DNA of 10,449 nucleotides from Ginkgo biloba (Eukaryota > Streptophyta > Ginkgoopsida > Ginkgoales > Ginkgoaceae), in contig JANKJI010265618.1 in NCBI GenBank assembly GCA_024626585.1, forward strand, positions 1 through 10,449. The letters are read 5' to 3'. The notes under the pieces were generated by a model. That model was not told the DNA's origin, did not search any database, and saw only the letters and a program-made list of their open reading frames with translations. A program made the position numbers and the translations under genes. Positions within the stretch are counted from its first letter, which is position 1. Every line of letters begins with the position of its first letter. Positions 1 through 9,776 of the stretch are shown piece after piece.

Positions 1-413
1 TTGGTCTTAATTTTCTTTGATTCCCCCTTACCTTTTTTATTCTTACTATAATATCATAAAGAACTTAAAGGATTGGATTTACCACTATAACATCTGGGTC
101 CTTCTTCTAATAAGATTAGATCTTCCTGCCTTGAGTTTTTGCTTGCACTTGAGTCCAGCATATGCATTATTTTTTTATCTATTCGATTATCCAATTTGGA
201 TTCTGGAGTACTTCTTAATTTCCCACTCACCTCCTCCACCTTTGAAAAGGAATGTCCTTAATCAAAGGATTCCTTAACTTCCTTTATTTTTAGGATTAAA
301 TCTTGATAATGAACCTGCAATAGTTTTCCTGGAGCGATCTTATCAGATCTAACCTCTGAAGAATTGATGTCTATCATTGTGCTGAGCATAGACAGATCAT
401 TAAATTCTTCATT

Positions 414-668
414 TCACATTCCCCATTCTAAAATGGAGGTTTCCCAATCAACCCAATCATGAACTTCAACGTCTACTAGTTCTTTTGGACTCGATGAGCT
501 GCTGGAATTGGTTAAACTTAAATTTGAGCATGAAGGAGAATGATTGATCATAGTATTATTCAAAGGACTTACCAACAAAGATACCCATGCTTTAGAGCTA
601 AGATTGACCTCCTTTCTCATTGTGTCCATTTCCCTTTGATTTGAAACCTGCTCATCTAGCTTCTCCAT
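414..668 (-). other. Polar C-terminal part of LINE ORF1
   Basis: This is an open stretch of 84 residues within the broken ORF1, from MEKLDEQVSNQREMD to DWETSILEWGM. It has a Ser run (NSSSSSSP) and a Trp-containing acidic motif (EVHDWVDWE). The same frame continues on both sides: to the right to about 840 (EPNLLFVGDAIKNPLGDY, with a stop near 708) and to the left through the TGA at 414-416 as NEEFNDLSMLSTMID. The methionine at 668 is therefore probably internal and not a gene start. I do not recognise a domain here; the tail after the zinc knuckle is poorly conserved among LINE ORF1 proteins. Confidence 0.6.
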
Positions 669-1273
669 CTAACTGTTGCCCAACTTCTTTTCCAACATGG
701 AAAATCCCTAATCAATACCATCTATGTCCATTTGGTGAAATAAAGTTATTGATTTATTCTTTGAATAATCTCCCAAAGGATTTTTTATAGCATCCCCAAC
801 GAAGAGGAGATTGGGCTCTTTCCAACACCTTCCTCTCCTTCATAAATATTCTAAATCCCTGAAGTCGATCCTCGAACTGACTCACTCTATTCTTGAACCT
901 TTTTAACCTATGACTCTCTTTGTTTCTATGAGGCAACTTCTAGAAATATAATATTTTGGACATCTAAATCCACTAGCACCTCAAAGGGGTTTTTTGAGCT
1001 TAACACTTATTTAATCAGAATAGCTTTGTCAAGAATTTTGGATTTTCCTTTCTTTCAAACCTCCTTCTAGGCTTCCAAATCCAATTCTATAGCTTTTATA
1101 GAAGCTCAAGCCTGAGTCTCTTCACTTGCCTTAGATTTATCTCTAGAATCTTCTACCATTGTTACCTCTCTTTTCTTCCTTCCTTCATCCAAGTTCACCT
1201 TCTTCTTTTCACCCTTCTTGTTTGGTTGATCTGATCTCAATTTTTTTGATCCCCCAAAAAGATCTAGCAGTGG

Positions 1274-1315
1274 GTAGTCTTTTACCAAATGCCCATATTT
1301 TCTACATCGAATGCA
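1274..1315 (-). other. CCHC zinc knuckle of LINE ORF1, last Cys lost
   Basis: The translation is CIRCRKYGHLVKDY, preceded by DYEGVPFK, which matches the plant (L/V)DYExxPFxC lead-in to zf-CCHC_4. The spacing fits CX2CX4HX4C, but the fourth ligand is Tyr (codon TAC at 1274-1276) where Cys (TGC) is expected. That is one G-to-A change on the coding strand, equal to C-to-T at 1275 on the plus strand in a CAG context. Without the last ligand the knuckle would not hold zinc normally. Confidence 0.88.
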
Positions 1316-1439
1316 CTTAAACGGGACTCCTTCATAATCCATTGAATCACTGAGTGATTCCCCACCATCATTTCTACATCCTCTAGAAGTCCTTCAGATA
1401 TATTAATGTTTACACAAATTCTAACATAGGTTGTTATCC

Positions 1440-1860
1440 TATTTTGACCACTTTGATATGAGAATGTAATAAATTCTCCAATATAATTCTCGATTAATTC
1501 AAAAGTATGCAAATTCTAGATATGTAATGGGAGAAAAGGAAATCTTACCTAGACTAGAATTTTCAGAGGGATTTCCTTCTAAGGATCAAATTCTGGGTAC
1601 TAGAGGTAGATACTCATCCCTTTCCCTCCCATAAACCAAGGTCCCCTTTCTAGAATTTTTAGTTTCTCCTCAATCAAATTAAAGGTGATCACAAAATATC
1701 CCTTCTCCACTAGAAAAAAATCCATATGGCCCTACACCACCTTGCCCCAAGTGGCATTGATCCAAGCTTCTAGATTTGAAGGTGATGGCCACATCCCATT
1801 GAATCTTTCGATCAAACTGAACTCCTTAAGTCTCTCCTTTTCCAATAGAGAAAACCTCTC
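1440..1860 (-). other. DUF4283-type domain of LINE ORF1
   Basis: The minus-strand translation has the landmarks of the DUF4283 domain in order: EAWINATWGK (about 1746-1775), then FFLVEKGYFVITF (about 1681-1719), then LERGPWFMGGKGMSIYL (about 1603-1653), then PEFDP, then VRFPFLPLHI (1519-1548) and LIENYIGEF (about 1470-1496). In this family these correspond to the W-rich start, the FxxxGxFxV/IxF strand, the GPW-xxxG turn and the VxVRxPxLPxxxW motif. The stops at 1732, 1600, 1579, 1549 and 1516 fall where the family usually has Trp or another conserved residue. The domain is typical of plant retroelement proteins with a C-terminal zinc knuckle, which supports the plant assignment. Confidence 0.85.
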
Positions 1861-2064
1861 ATCAATCTTAATCAAAGCTCTTTATTCCTTTCTTTTGATT
1901 ATTGAAGAGTTTCAATCTACTTTCAGAAAAAGTGAATACAAATTTCTCTAAGAATTTCCCCTTATTGACAAATTGACTACTTGACTATATGATTTTCTTA
2001 GACGCCCATCCGTAGAATCCCCATCTGGGGTTTCTCCCTTCTCATAACTCACTCCTTGCTCCAT

Positions 2065-2215
2065 CCCCTCCTAATTATATAATAGTTTAGAAACTCTATA
2101 AGGTTATAAATCTTCAAGGATGCAAGACCTTCCAAAAATAAAAATTCTTCGAATATTAAGGGTTCTCATTAGGTTTTCAAAATTTAACAAAGGGACAAGA
2201 GGGATGAGTAAACTT
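2065..2215 (-). other. Probable LINE 5' leader
   Basis: The stretch upstream of the inferred ORF1 start is richer in GC than the desert to its right and has a stop in the ORF1 frame at about 2071-2073. It reads like a short untranslated leader. The exact 5' end is not marked by any sequence signal I can see, so the limit of 2215 is an estimate from composition. Confidence 0.35.
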
Positions 2216-3044
2216 ATTAAAAAATTTATAATTTTATGCATAGGTATTCTATTAAAACTCTCATGTTAAATAGAGTTCCCAATTTAAGTGTTTCTTAAGT
2301 TTATTTGTTGTTAATAATGCATATTTATGGGTCCTCTAAATGTTAATAAAATGAGTATATTATTATAATATGGAATTTTTAGGTATAATATTAATCTTGA
2401 AGAATTAACATCATAGTAATTTAATTTATAATATAATCATAATTTTCCATTTGATGTCATCTAATTGGTAAGAGAAAATTTTTATGAAATATTTGACAAA
2501 GTTTGTTAAATTATATTCCTCCCAACTAAGTCTCTTACTTTATTTTATTTTGTTTAATACATCAATATATCTATATAAAAAGTGTTAAGTTTTATTAAAG
2601 AGATGTTGGGATTAACTATTATGAAAAAATTAATATAATTTAGAAAATAGGTATATTTTTTTTAACATATATATTTCCTAACAATTTTGTAAGGATACAC
2701 CCCTTAAATCTTAATATCATTCTTTGTTTTTGTTTAAGATGATCACAAGTTATATGCAATAACCCAATTTAATGTGTAATATTTATATTATATTATAATT
2801 ATAAATAAATAAGTATCCAAATTATTCTTATTTGTTGTTCACTAATATGAATACATTTTTCATATTCATATAATTTCACTTATTGGTAGGTATAGTCACA
2901 CAAAATTTACATATCAATAAAATAATTTATATTAAATAAAAAAAAAAGATAGGTTGTATAATTATATGACATAAATAGGTTGGTTTTAAATTCCTAATAA
3001 TACTATTTTATTTTATTATTTTTTTCCCATGATATTATATATAG

Positions 3045-3063
3045 GATAATCATAATGATTATC
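3045..3063. repeat. Small perfect inverted repeat
   Basis: GATAATCA and TGATTATC form an 8-bp perfect stem around a 3-base loop (TAA). In DNA this AT-rich a short palindrome can arise by chance, and no poly-T tail or gene end is adjacent, so no function is claimed. Confidence 0.4.
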
Positions 3064-3081
3064 ATTTATTCTTATTCATAT

Positions 3082-3108
3082 CCCCCCCCGTCCCCCCCCA
3101 AAAAAAAA
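3082..3108. repeat. C8-GT-C8-A9 homopolymer tract
   Basis: Eight C, then GT, then eight C, then nine A. It is a sharp island of C in a region otherwise nearly free of C runs. The two C8 blocks may come from one longer run by slippage, interrupted by GT. Homopolymer length here is also a common place for sequencing or assembly error. Confidence 0.9.
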
Positions 3109-6100
3109 GCAATTATAATAAGTATATATTAAGGGTAGACAAACTTTAAGTAATTTTTACTTAGTTAATAGTAGAATAAAACAACATATTCAAAATAATT
3201 TATTCCTTTGTCCAAGTCTAAGGTATATCCTTTAAAAGTGATAACATTAATAAATCTTATTGCACATGTTTTACAATAGTAAATTAAGTCGATGACCTAA
3301 AAAAATAATATGAACCTATAATATATATAAATGATACATACCAAACAGTAATAATTAGTCATACAACCTATTTCATAAGATATTACACTCCAATAAATTA
3401 TTCTATGTTCTCTATAAGATTTGGGAGTAAAAAAAGTGGATAACAAGTTAGAGATAAAAATGTAATATGGTACACATAATCCAAAAAATATTATATGATT
3501 AAATATAATATTTTGAGGCTTATAATAAGTATTAAGGGATATATAAAATATAAAATAATTATTTAAAATGATTAATGATAATTACATTGGCATTATTTAT
3601 TAGGAATATCACTAAAATCAACTAGATAATCAACCTATCAAAATATGAAAGTCATTAAAGAATATGCATAATAATATGTTTTACCCATAGGGTTATCTAA
3701 ATGAGATCCATACCTAGTGGTTATAACTCATAAATTAAGATATTAAACTGCACATAGGTATTTTTTTATAGGATGTCTATCAAATTCAAAATCCATGAAG
3801 TTGAAGATAAAATTGAATTAGTCTTGTTAGATCATTTATATCAACATTCACTAAGAGATTACAATAGTTAATTTAAAATATTTAGATATTTTTTATATTA
3901 TTCATTCAAATTTAAGAAAATAAGTAATACCAAAATTACCCCAAAAGAGGATTCAAGAAAATTATAAGGAATCTAAAACAATTAACCAATATTTAATAGA
4001 TTTAAAGGAAATAGTCCTAAGATTATTTATGAATGTTGTAAAGTTAAAGGATATACTAAAGAGATTAATTAAATGAATAAATAATGAAATTTCATCAATA
4101 TATATTAATGAACAAAACACTCAATGTGATTGAAAATTACATCATATATTTTACACATATGTAACGAGCATAAAATTCATCGCCAAATAGTATAATAATT
4201 AATAAAAGGATCTAAATGAAATTCATAGTAATTATAAGTAAATAACAATATTTATACCTTTACTTAAGTGATTGATAGTTGTGATGAGTTTATAGATTCT
4301 ACTTCAAATATTAGAGATAACTTGCAAAGTATTTTATGAGCTTTATTACTTATTTAACAAGAATGCAAAATTAGTGTGCTTTATATTATTCATTAACAAA
4401 AGTTATTGATTTTTTTCTTTTTTTTATGACACAGGTTTATGATAATACTAATATATTTTCAATATAAATAATTATAAATGTTTTATGGAAAATTATTCCA
4501 TATATGACAAGGACCCAAAGTTTATAGGTATAATGCAAAAATACCTCTTCTAAGAACTAGTTTATGGGTATAATGTTAAATTCAATGCCCATTCAATAGT
4601 ATGTGTGATCCCAAAATAAAGTGATAAAAATAAAGATTAAATATAATGTACAAGACACATCAAGTATTCTTATAGCTTCCATTCAAACATTATAGGAAAA
4701 TTAGTTGAATTTCATACATCCATATAATAATATCAATAATTCTACTTCAAGTATAAGATTTTTTAGTTATAATTATAAAGGAAAATTTTCAAGTATATTT
4801 GGATGTGTTGGAGTTCATGTCACAAATTATAGTTTCAAAGAGCCATAACAAAAATAGCTCAAGCAAGAGCCAATGGTAAGGATTTTTTTATTTTTAATTA
4901 TTTTAAAGGTGGTTCTTAGTAGTTTTAGGTTTAATCACAATAAATATTTTGTACATAGGAATATGTGTTGATATTTGATAGATCATTAATAATTCAAGTC
5001 AAGAATATTATAATGTAGATATACCACATCATATGAAATTATGATTAGTGGATCACAAGTCTTAATCACTCTCCTTTATATTATTTTTATGTCAACAAAA
5101 CTTTATGGAACTCAAACATTATATTAAAATATAAATATAGTAATTGATAAATCTCATCATCAAGTAATAATAGTACAATAATAATGTTGTGTAATGTCTC
5201 ATGTTGACTTTCACTTTTATTCTTTATTATACTTTATTTTAAATCCATTCATCATTCAAACACGTAACTAAAATGAGTTAATAGTAATCATTTAACATTA
5301 TAATTTTTATTTCCTATATAAATATAATTAAATATAGTCCATAAACATATATACAAAAAAATAAGTATCATAATAAATATTAATGGCATTTTTTGTATAA
5401 TAGGATATTTATGATTTTTTTTTAATTCTAAAAAATATAAAATCTACCAATCCTATAGAATGTATGGTTTACTTATTTAGGCAACTCATTTTTAACCAAA
5501 ACATTATGTATACTAATAAAAATAGTTATGAATCAACCCCCAATCATATATTTCATACTTAAAAATTCACAAGATTTGTTTAAAGTGGACCATATTGTCC
5601 AAAATCCTATAAATTTATTACTTTATGCATATTATCTCTTTTATCATGTCTATTTTTTAGTTTTTATTCTAGAATATATTTAATATTAAATGAGTATTAT
5701 ATTATAATTATACATATTTAATCAATGTAGTAATTGTACATACACTTTTAATGGGATATAATTTAAAATTAATCATATTCACCTTGTCATAGTATATTAT
5801 ATCATCAAGTTAAAAATTACTTTAAATTTTATTGAACTTATACTTATATAAATTATGGCATGTTATGAGGTTTCACTAACTAGTTGAGTTCATTGATAAA
5901 ATAATATAAGAAAGAGAACCAAGATATATCAAGTACCAAGCATGAGTAAGGTAACCATTCTATATCATTGAATATATCTACACATGGAATTATGATTTTT
6001 GTTCCCATGAGTGAAATTAGTTCTAGTATTATACTTGTAATTAAATACTAAGACTTAAACTAATTGATTAACAATAAAATGAATACTTATCGATCATATT

Positions 6101-7592
6101 TATAAATTAAAGTCAAGAAATAAAATATTCTTATCTAGTCATATTATATAAATTTAAAAATCAAGGTTTATATTATTTACATGTATGTTGTGTTATAATA
6201 ATAGGTTTGAAGAATCCTCACAAATATAGAACATACTATAGATAATACAAAATGCTTTGAAGAATGAGTAATAGATAATCAATCGTATAATCTTCGATAC
6301 ACTAGTTACTAAATGGAATCTTATGAAATTTATAAGACATTATGGGTTACCCTCTTAACTTATAATACCACTAAAATATGCTTTTAGATTCCCATAATAT
6401 TCATAATAAAGATATGCATCCATAAATAAATATTATTTATATAACTATTATGTATTATTATAACATGTGATTTTAATACAAATAAGATGTAGAAATCTAT
6501 AATTTAAATCTTTGAAATTATGGGAAATATTCATATTAGTTATTTTTTTAGGTAATTTGTTAGAAAAGTCCTCAAAAAAGAAATAAAACATTTCTAAGAT
6601 GATTTAGAAATTATAGTCTAGGTTAATACTCAAACTTGTAGGACCCCCATGTACTCATATTGGAGTGAGATATCTTAATTTATTAATATAAATATGAATT
6701 ATATATTAATGTGACCAAATGAAGGAAGAACTACTATATCTCAAAAATGATTTGACCCATAGTCATATCTCCCATGAGACTTAATCCATACATTATACAT
6801 AACAACTCATGTATCCTTCATGCAATGATTAACATAAATAGTGAGCATGAGATAAAAAGTTACTTTACCACTATGTGTACCTAAATTGCATGTTATATCA
6901 CTTACCTAAAATTACTAACACAAATTTTAAACCATGACAATAATAGATAAAAAATAATAAGGTACTATTTAATTGTGGTTTGTTATAGAAATATAGTCCA
7001 TAGTGAAATACATTAAAAAATAATATTTAGGAAAGAGATAACATAATGTATTTATATAATTTCATAAAGTATATATTTTAATGAAAATGAATTGAAGTTT
7101 ATTTCTATCATTGGTGATTGAAGCCTTGGTTATCTGTTAATGTATAATTATTTGTATGAAATTGAGGTATAATTAATATTATATGGGTATTAATATTCAA
7201 TGTAAATTGAAATCATAACAATTGAGACTCATTAACTAGATATGAGAGAAAAAACTATTAATTATTCATAAGATATAATGGAAATACCAATTAATAAAGG
7301 TAGTGTAGTTTTTCCTAAATTTATTTGTATATATTTAGAAGGGAATTGTGAAATAGTCTAATATATGTTTCTAAACTAAAATATAATTTTTTATTTAAAT
7401 AAAAATAAAATAAAAATGATTTAATAATTCCCAATATTAATCTTGTTTAGGCTTATATAAATAATCATGAAGTATTAGCATATGAGATATAATCAATAAT
7501 TAAATGTATAAAATATCAATTTACAAATATAAAATAATATATAAATTAAGATCATGTGTGTTTGTGTTTGTATGTATTATATAAAAAAATAA

Positions 7593-7691
7593 AGGTCCAT
7601 TCATGACCTTATATTCTCCTTAATTAGGATCCATCTATGGCCTTGTGTTCTCTTTAATTAAGATCCAATCATTGATCTATTTTTGGATCCT
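7593..7691 (+). repeat. Three degenerate tandem units of about 33 bp
   Basis: Units begin near 7593 (AGGTCCATTCATGACC...), 7626 (AGGATCCATCTATGGCC...) and 7661 (AGATCCAATCATTGATC...). The first two share the pattern TTCTCCTTAATT / TTCTCTTTAATT near their ends; the third is more diverged. The repeat sits at the left edge of the less AT-extreme zone that precedes the gypsy gag. Short tandem repeats are common in LTRs, so this may belong to the element's U3, but this is inference. Confidence 0.6.
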
Positions 7692-7892
7692 AAGGAATGA
7701 TGAACATCAGGGATGGATGGATATATTATTACTTACATCAAAGGGAGAAGGTAATATACTTGCATATGATACCTAGGTAATTCACAAGGTGAAGATACTA
7801 TTTGGTCCACAATAAGAAAAACTATCTTCACTGTCAATATTTTGGGATACTAGATGTTGAAAGTTTTTGTAAGGTCTAAATGAGGAATGTTT

Positions 7893-7982
7893 GACAAAAT
7901 ATTGAAGCCCAAAGTGAACTAAAATCCTTATGAACTTGTCAAAATATTAATGGATTAAGTGAATTATAAAAACTATCCAATG
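7893..7982 (+). repeat. Degenerate 45-bp tandem duplication
   Basis: Unit one starts GACAAAATATTGAAG and unit two (7938) starts GTCAAAATATTAATG, with AAGTGAA shared at the same offset (AAAGTGAAC / TAAGTGAAT). Identity falls off toward the end of each unit. It abuts the hairpin and 66-bp duplication that follow. Confidence 0.45.
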
Positions 7983-8005
7983 ACAAAGAAGGGGGTTTGT
8001 CATTG
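7978..8005. repeat. Perfect 10-bp hairpin
   Basis: CAATGACAAA (7978-7987) and TTTGTCATTG (7996-8005) are exact reverse complements around an 8-base loop, GAAGGGGG. The right arm runs into the first unit of the 66-bp duplication. There is no poly-T tail, so it is not a bacterial-type terminator. A stem in the LTR or leader RNA is possible but unproven. Confidence 0.65.
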
Positions 8006-8132
8006 TCAATGAATGGTATAAGGAAAAATTCATCATTATTGACGAGTAGTGCAAAAACCAATTTTTCATTGTCGATAAATGGTATAAATCCAAGTTCATT
8101 ATTATCGGTGATTAGTGAAAAGATAAGTTTGG
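8001..8132 (+). repeat. 66-bp tandem duplication, diverged
   Basis: Unit one (8001-8066) and unit two (8067-8132) align without gaps: CATTGTC, AATGGTATAA, TTCAT, AGTG and AAAA recur at matching offsets, at about 70 percent identity by eye. The period equals 22 codons, so both strands stay open through it, giving short frames of 64 and 72 residues (plus strand repeats SLSMNGI / SLSINGI). I judge those frames to be products of the repeat and not genes. Confidence 0.7.
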
Positions 8133-8800
8133 ATGTTATATATTTAAGAAAATTCATGACCTTCTCAAAAATATTTAAGTGGCATACCTAAATATGATTG
8201 AAACACCATTATGTTAGGAGTCGAGGAAACTTAAGGAGAGGTATATAACACTTGATCAAACTTGAAATACCAACATCACATCTTAAAATAAGAAAAGATC
8301 AAACTTGTGCCTTATAAGAGAGGGACTCATAGTGAATAAGAAAATAAGATGAATGATTACTGATGGTTTAATTTCTATGAGTGATTATAGTAACTAAAGT
8401 GACTTTTAAGGAAAAAATAAGGGATTCAGGGGATTGATAAATAGAGGGAAGAAGTGAGTATGGTGAGAGATACTTATTGATAGACCAACAAGGAAAAAAC
8501 CTATTTTTAATATACAAAAACCTATGAGAGGTATATCATGAATAGAGGTATAGGCATAGTTGATGTAAATCTTATTTGAGCATATTTTATGACATTCTAG
8601 ATTTTTATTCCCTTAAAGGGTTTCTCCACTTAAAATTTTATTGTACCTATGTAAATAATATGTGTGTTTGTTCCATTAAATTCTAAGACATGAAGTTCAT
8701 TGTTAAGTATGATGGATTGTATTCAATTTAAAATGAATTATGTATCTTTAGTTAATAGCATTAAGAGATTTTGACTTACCCACTGAGATACAAATCAAAT

Positions 8801-8812
8801 TGGTAGAAAATA
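8801..8812 (+). other. Weak candidate primer-binding site
   Basis: TGGTAGAAAATA begins with TGGTA like the initiator-Met tRNA primer site of plant LTR elements (TGGTATCAGAGC), but matches it poorly after the first five bases. Its position fits: directly after a CA and about 120 bases before the inferred gag start. Given how mutated the element is, it is only a candidate. Confidence 0.2.
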
Positions 8813-9149
8813 ATAAGTTCCTAAGACTGTGTTGTATGTTGAAGACTAGAACTGATTATTCCTCAAGAAAATAACCAATGTTTCTAGGGTTGATAAGTGA
8901 TAGAATCCCAAGAGTCTGATAAATGGAAGAAAGAATACAGAACAATGTTATTGAAGAAATACTCTTGAAATTAGATTCTAATGTGTAGACAATCCTATAT
9001 ATGCTAATGGAGATGAAGCATCTAAAAGAGGAAAAATAAATTGATTCAGGTTTAGAATCTCTGAAAAGAGATCAAAGGGAGTCTCTCAAAAATGGATTTT
9101 TACTACAGAAAAAGGCTTCCATTATCCTAAGAATCCATTTAAAGTAAAA

Positions 9150-9650
9150 TATAAAGTTAAGATCAATCCTTATGATGGTAATATGGTCCTAGTGAAGATG
9201 AATAATTAGCTAAGGAATATTAAAGTATATTTTAGTTGTTATGGATTTTTTAATAAGGATAAAATCTACTTCTCTCAACTAAAGATGGAGGGATATGAAT
9301 TATTATGGTAGGAGAGTTTATGTTAAGAAAGGTTCCTCACCAAGTAGAAACTAATGGATAATTGGGAGGATTTTAATACTCTTGTTAAAGGTTAGTTTTA
9401 CCCATTGGGATATGAAGAGGAGTAAGAGTTTTGATGGCACTACCTAAGACAACACCAAGGGAAATGATTCTAAGAGTATATGATAAAATTATAAAAATTA
9501 TGCCTTAAATTGAATATTAACCATGATAATGAAAATATAATGATAAAATATATTAGTGAGGTACACAGTCATATCAAGAAAGAAGTCATTTTGTTCAAAG
9601 TGAAGACCCTTGATAAGTCATGCAAGAAGGCCATGTATGTTGAGGTGAAG
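9150..9650 (+). other. Retrotransposon gag domain (relic)
   Basis: The capsid-like gag domain is recognised from its ordered motifs: INPYDGN (9165-9185), then NN*LRNIKVYFSCYGF, then KIYFSQLKMEGYELLW (stop) ES, then NWEDFNTLVKG, FYPLGYEEE (about 9396-9422), WHYLRQHQGK (9435-9464), and KYISEVHSHIKKEVILFKVKTLD (split across 9546-9614). In this family the second position after LW is normally Trp, and the spot before FYPLGY is normally Gln; both are stops here (9309 and 9393). WHYLRQ after the acidic patch is typical of plant Ty3/gypsy gag. The domain forms the particle shell and packages element RNA. Confidence 0.87.
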
Positions 9651-9776
9651 TATGGAAAAAGACCCATTGAATAATCCAACAATTTCAAGTTGGAAGGAAG
9701 AAAGACTCATGGGAAGAAGGGGAATAGTAAATTGAATAAGAGAAAGTTCACTAATATGACCCAACAACGTCCTCAA

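Larger units (their letters stand above)
1..2064 (-). pseudogene. LINE ORF1 relic (DUF4283 + CCHC nucleic-acid-binding protein), partial
   Basis: ORF1 proteins of plant L1 elements bind the element RNA and act as a nucleic-acid chaperone in the ribonucleoprotein. Reading the minus strand from the ATG at 2062-2064 (MEQGVSYEKGETPDG...) gives one frame down to about 1343. It is interrupted by stops at 1948-1950, 1912-1914, 1882-1884, 1732-1734, 1600-1602, 1579-1581, 1549-1551 and 1516-1518. A single-base frameshift near 1343 moves to the frame of the zinc knuckle and on through NPFEVLVDLD (about 985), a motif like the one seen after the knuckle in plant LINE ORF1. A further shift near 950 leads to the frame that stays mostly open to the left edge, with stops at 258-260, 414-416 and 54-56, ending in a Lys-rich stretch. 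The path between about 750 and 950 is ambiguous. The start is inferred because the sequence upstream has a stop in frame and no family-like residues. Confidence 0.85.
1..2215 (-). mobile_element. Plant L1-type LINE, 5' part (decayed)
   Basis: This is the 5' portion of a non-LTR retrotransposon lying on the minus strand. A leader of about 150 bases (roughly 2065-2215) is followed by ORF1 (2064 leftward). ORF1 has the order expected for plant L1 elements: a DUF4283-type N-terminal domain, a CCHC zinc knuckle, then a polar Ser/Lys/Glu-rich tail. ORF2, with its endonuclease and reverse transcriptase, is not in the window and would lie to the left of position 1. The right boundary is approximate and is taken from the drop in GC content near 2200; no target-site duplication can be tested because the 3' end is missing. 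The element is inactive, with many in-frame stops and several frameshifts. Confidence 0.85.
2216..7560. other. AT-rich, CpG-poor stretch without a recognisable gene
   Basis: In over 5.3 kb I find no coding frame of meaningful length on either strand, no tRNA-like or rRNA-like sequence and no domain motif. Composition is strongly AT-rich, with frequent poly-A/T and TATA-like runs that are too common to call promoters. By eye only about eight CpG dinucleotides occur (near 3090, 3290, 4167, 4182, 5262, 6091, 6284 and 6295). This fits long-methylated, deaminated repeat DNA. It may contain retroelements too decayed to recognise by reading; a nucleotide search against plant repeat libraries would be needed to tell. 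Confidence 0.7.
7560..8797 (+). other. Non-coding zone, possible 5' LTR of the gypsy element
   Basis: This zone lies immediately upstream of gag and is less AT-extreme than the desert to its left. It holds the three tandem repeats and the hairpin. The stretch 8605-8660 (TTCCCTTAAAGGGTTTCTCC then a T-rich run) resembles the R-U5 part of plant LTRs, where a TTCCC...GGGTTT...CCAC pattern is common. The right limit is set at a CA (8796-8797) just before the candidate primer-binding site. The left limit is unknown, because the matching 3' LTR is outside the window. The zone could instead be unrelated repeat DNA. Confidence 0.3.

Noticed and set aside
17-277. Plus-strand open frame of 86 residues
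   Set aside because: It lies antisense to the LINE ORF1 relic, has no domain and its hydrophobic look comes from reading the Lys- and Glu-rich strand in reverse.
754-936. Minus-strand frame of 60 residues (MPHRNKESHR...)
   Set aside because: It overlaps another LINE frame (EPNLLFVGDAIKNPLGDY, about 770-822) that continues better into the downstream segment; part of it may be a shadow, so I did not list it as a gene.
1685-1951. Plus-strand open frame of 88 residues
   Set aside because: It is the antisense shadow of the DUF4283 domain, which has a clear family match on the other strand.
7556-7725. GT-rich run (TGTGTGTTTGTGTTTGTATG) and GGATGGATGGAT
   Set aside because: Too short and irregular to report as microsatellites.
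7939-8191. Two overlapping open frames on opposite strands (72 and 64 residues)
   Set aside because: Both are kept open by the 66-bp repeat, whose period is a multiple of three; neither has a family match or an extension.
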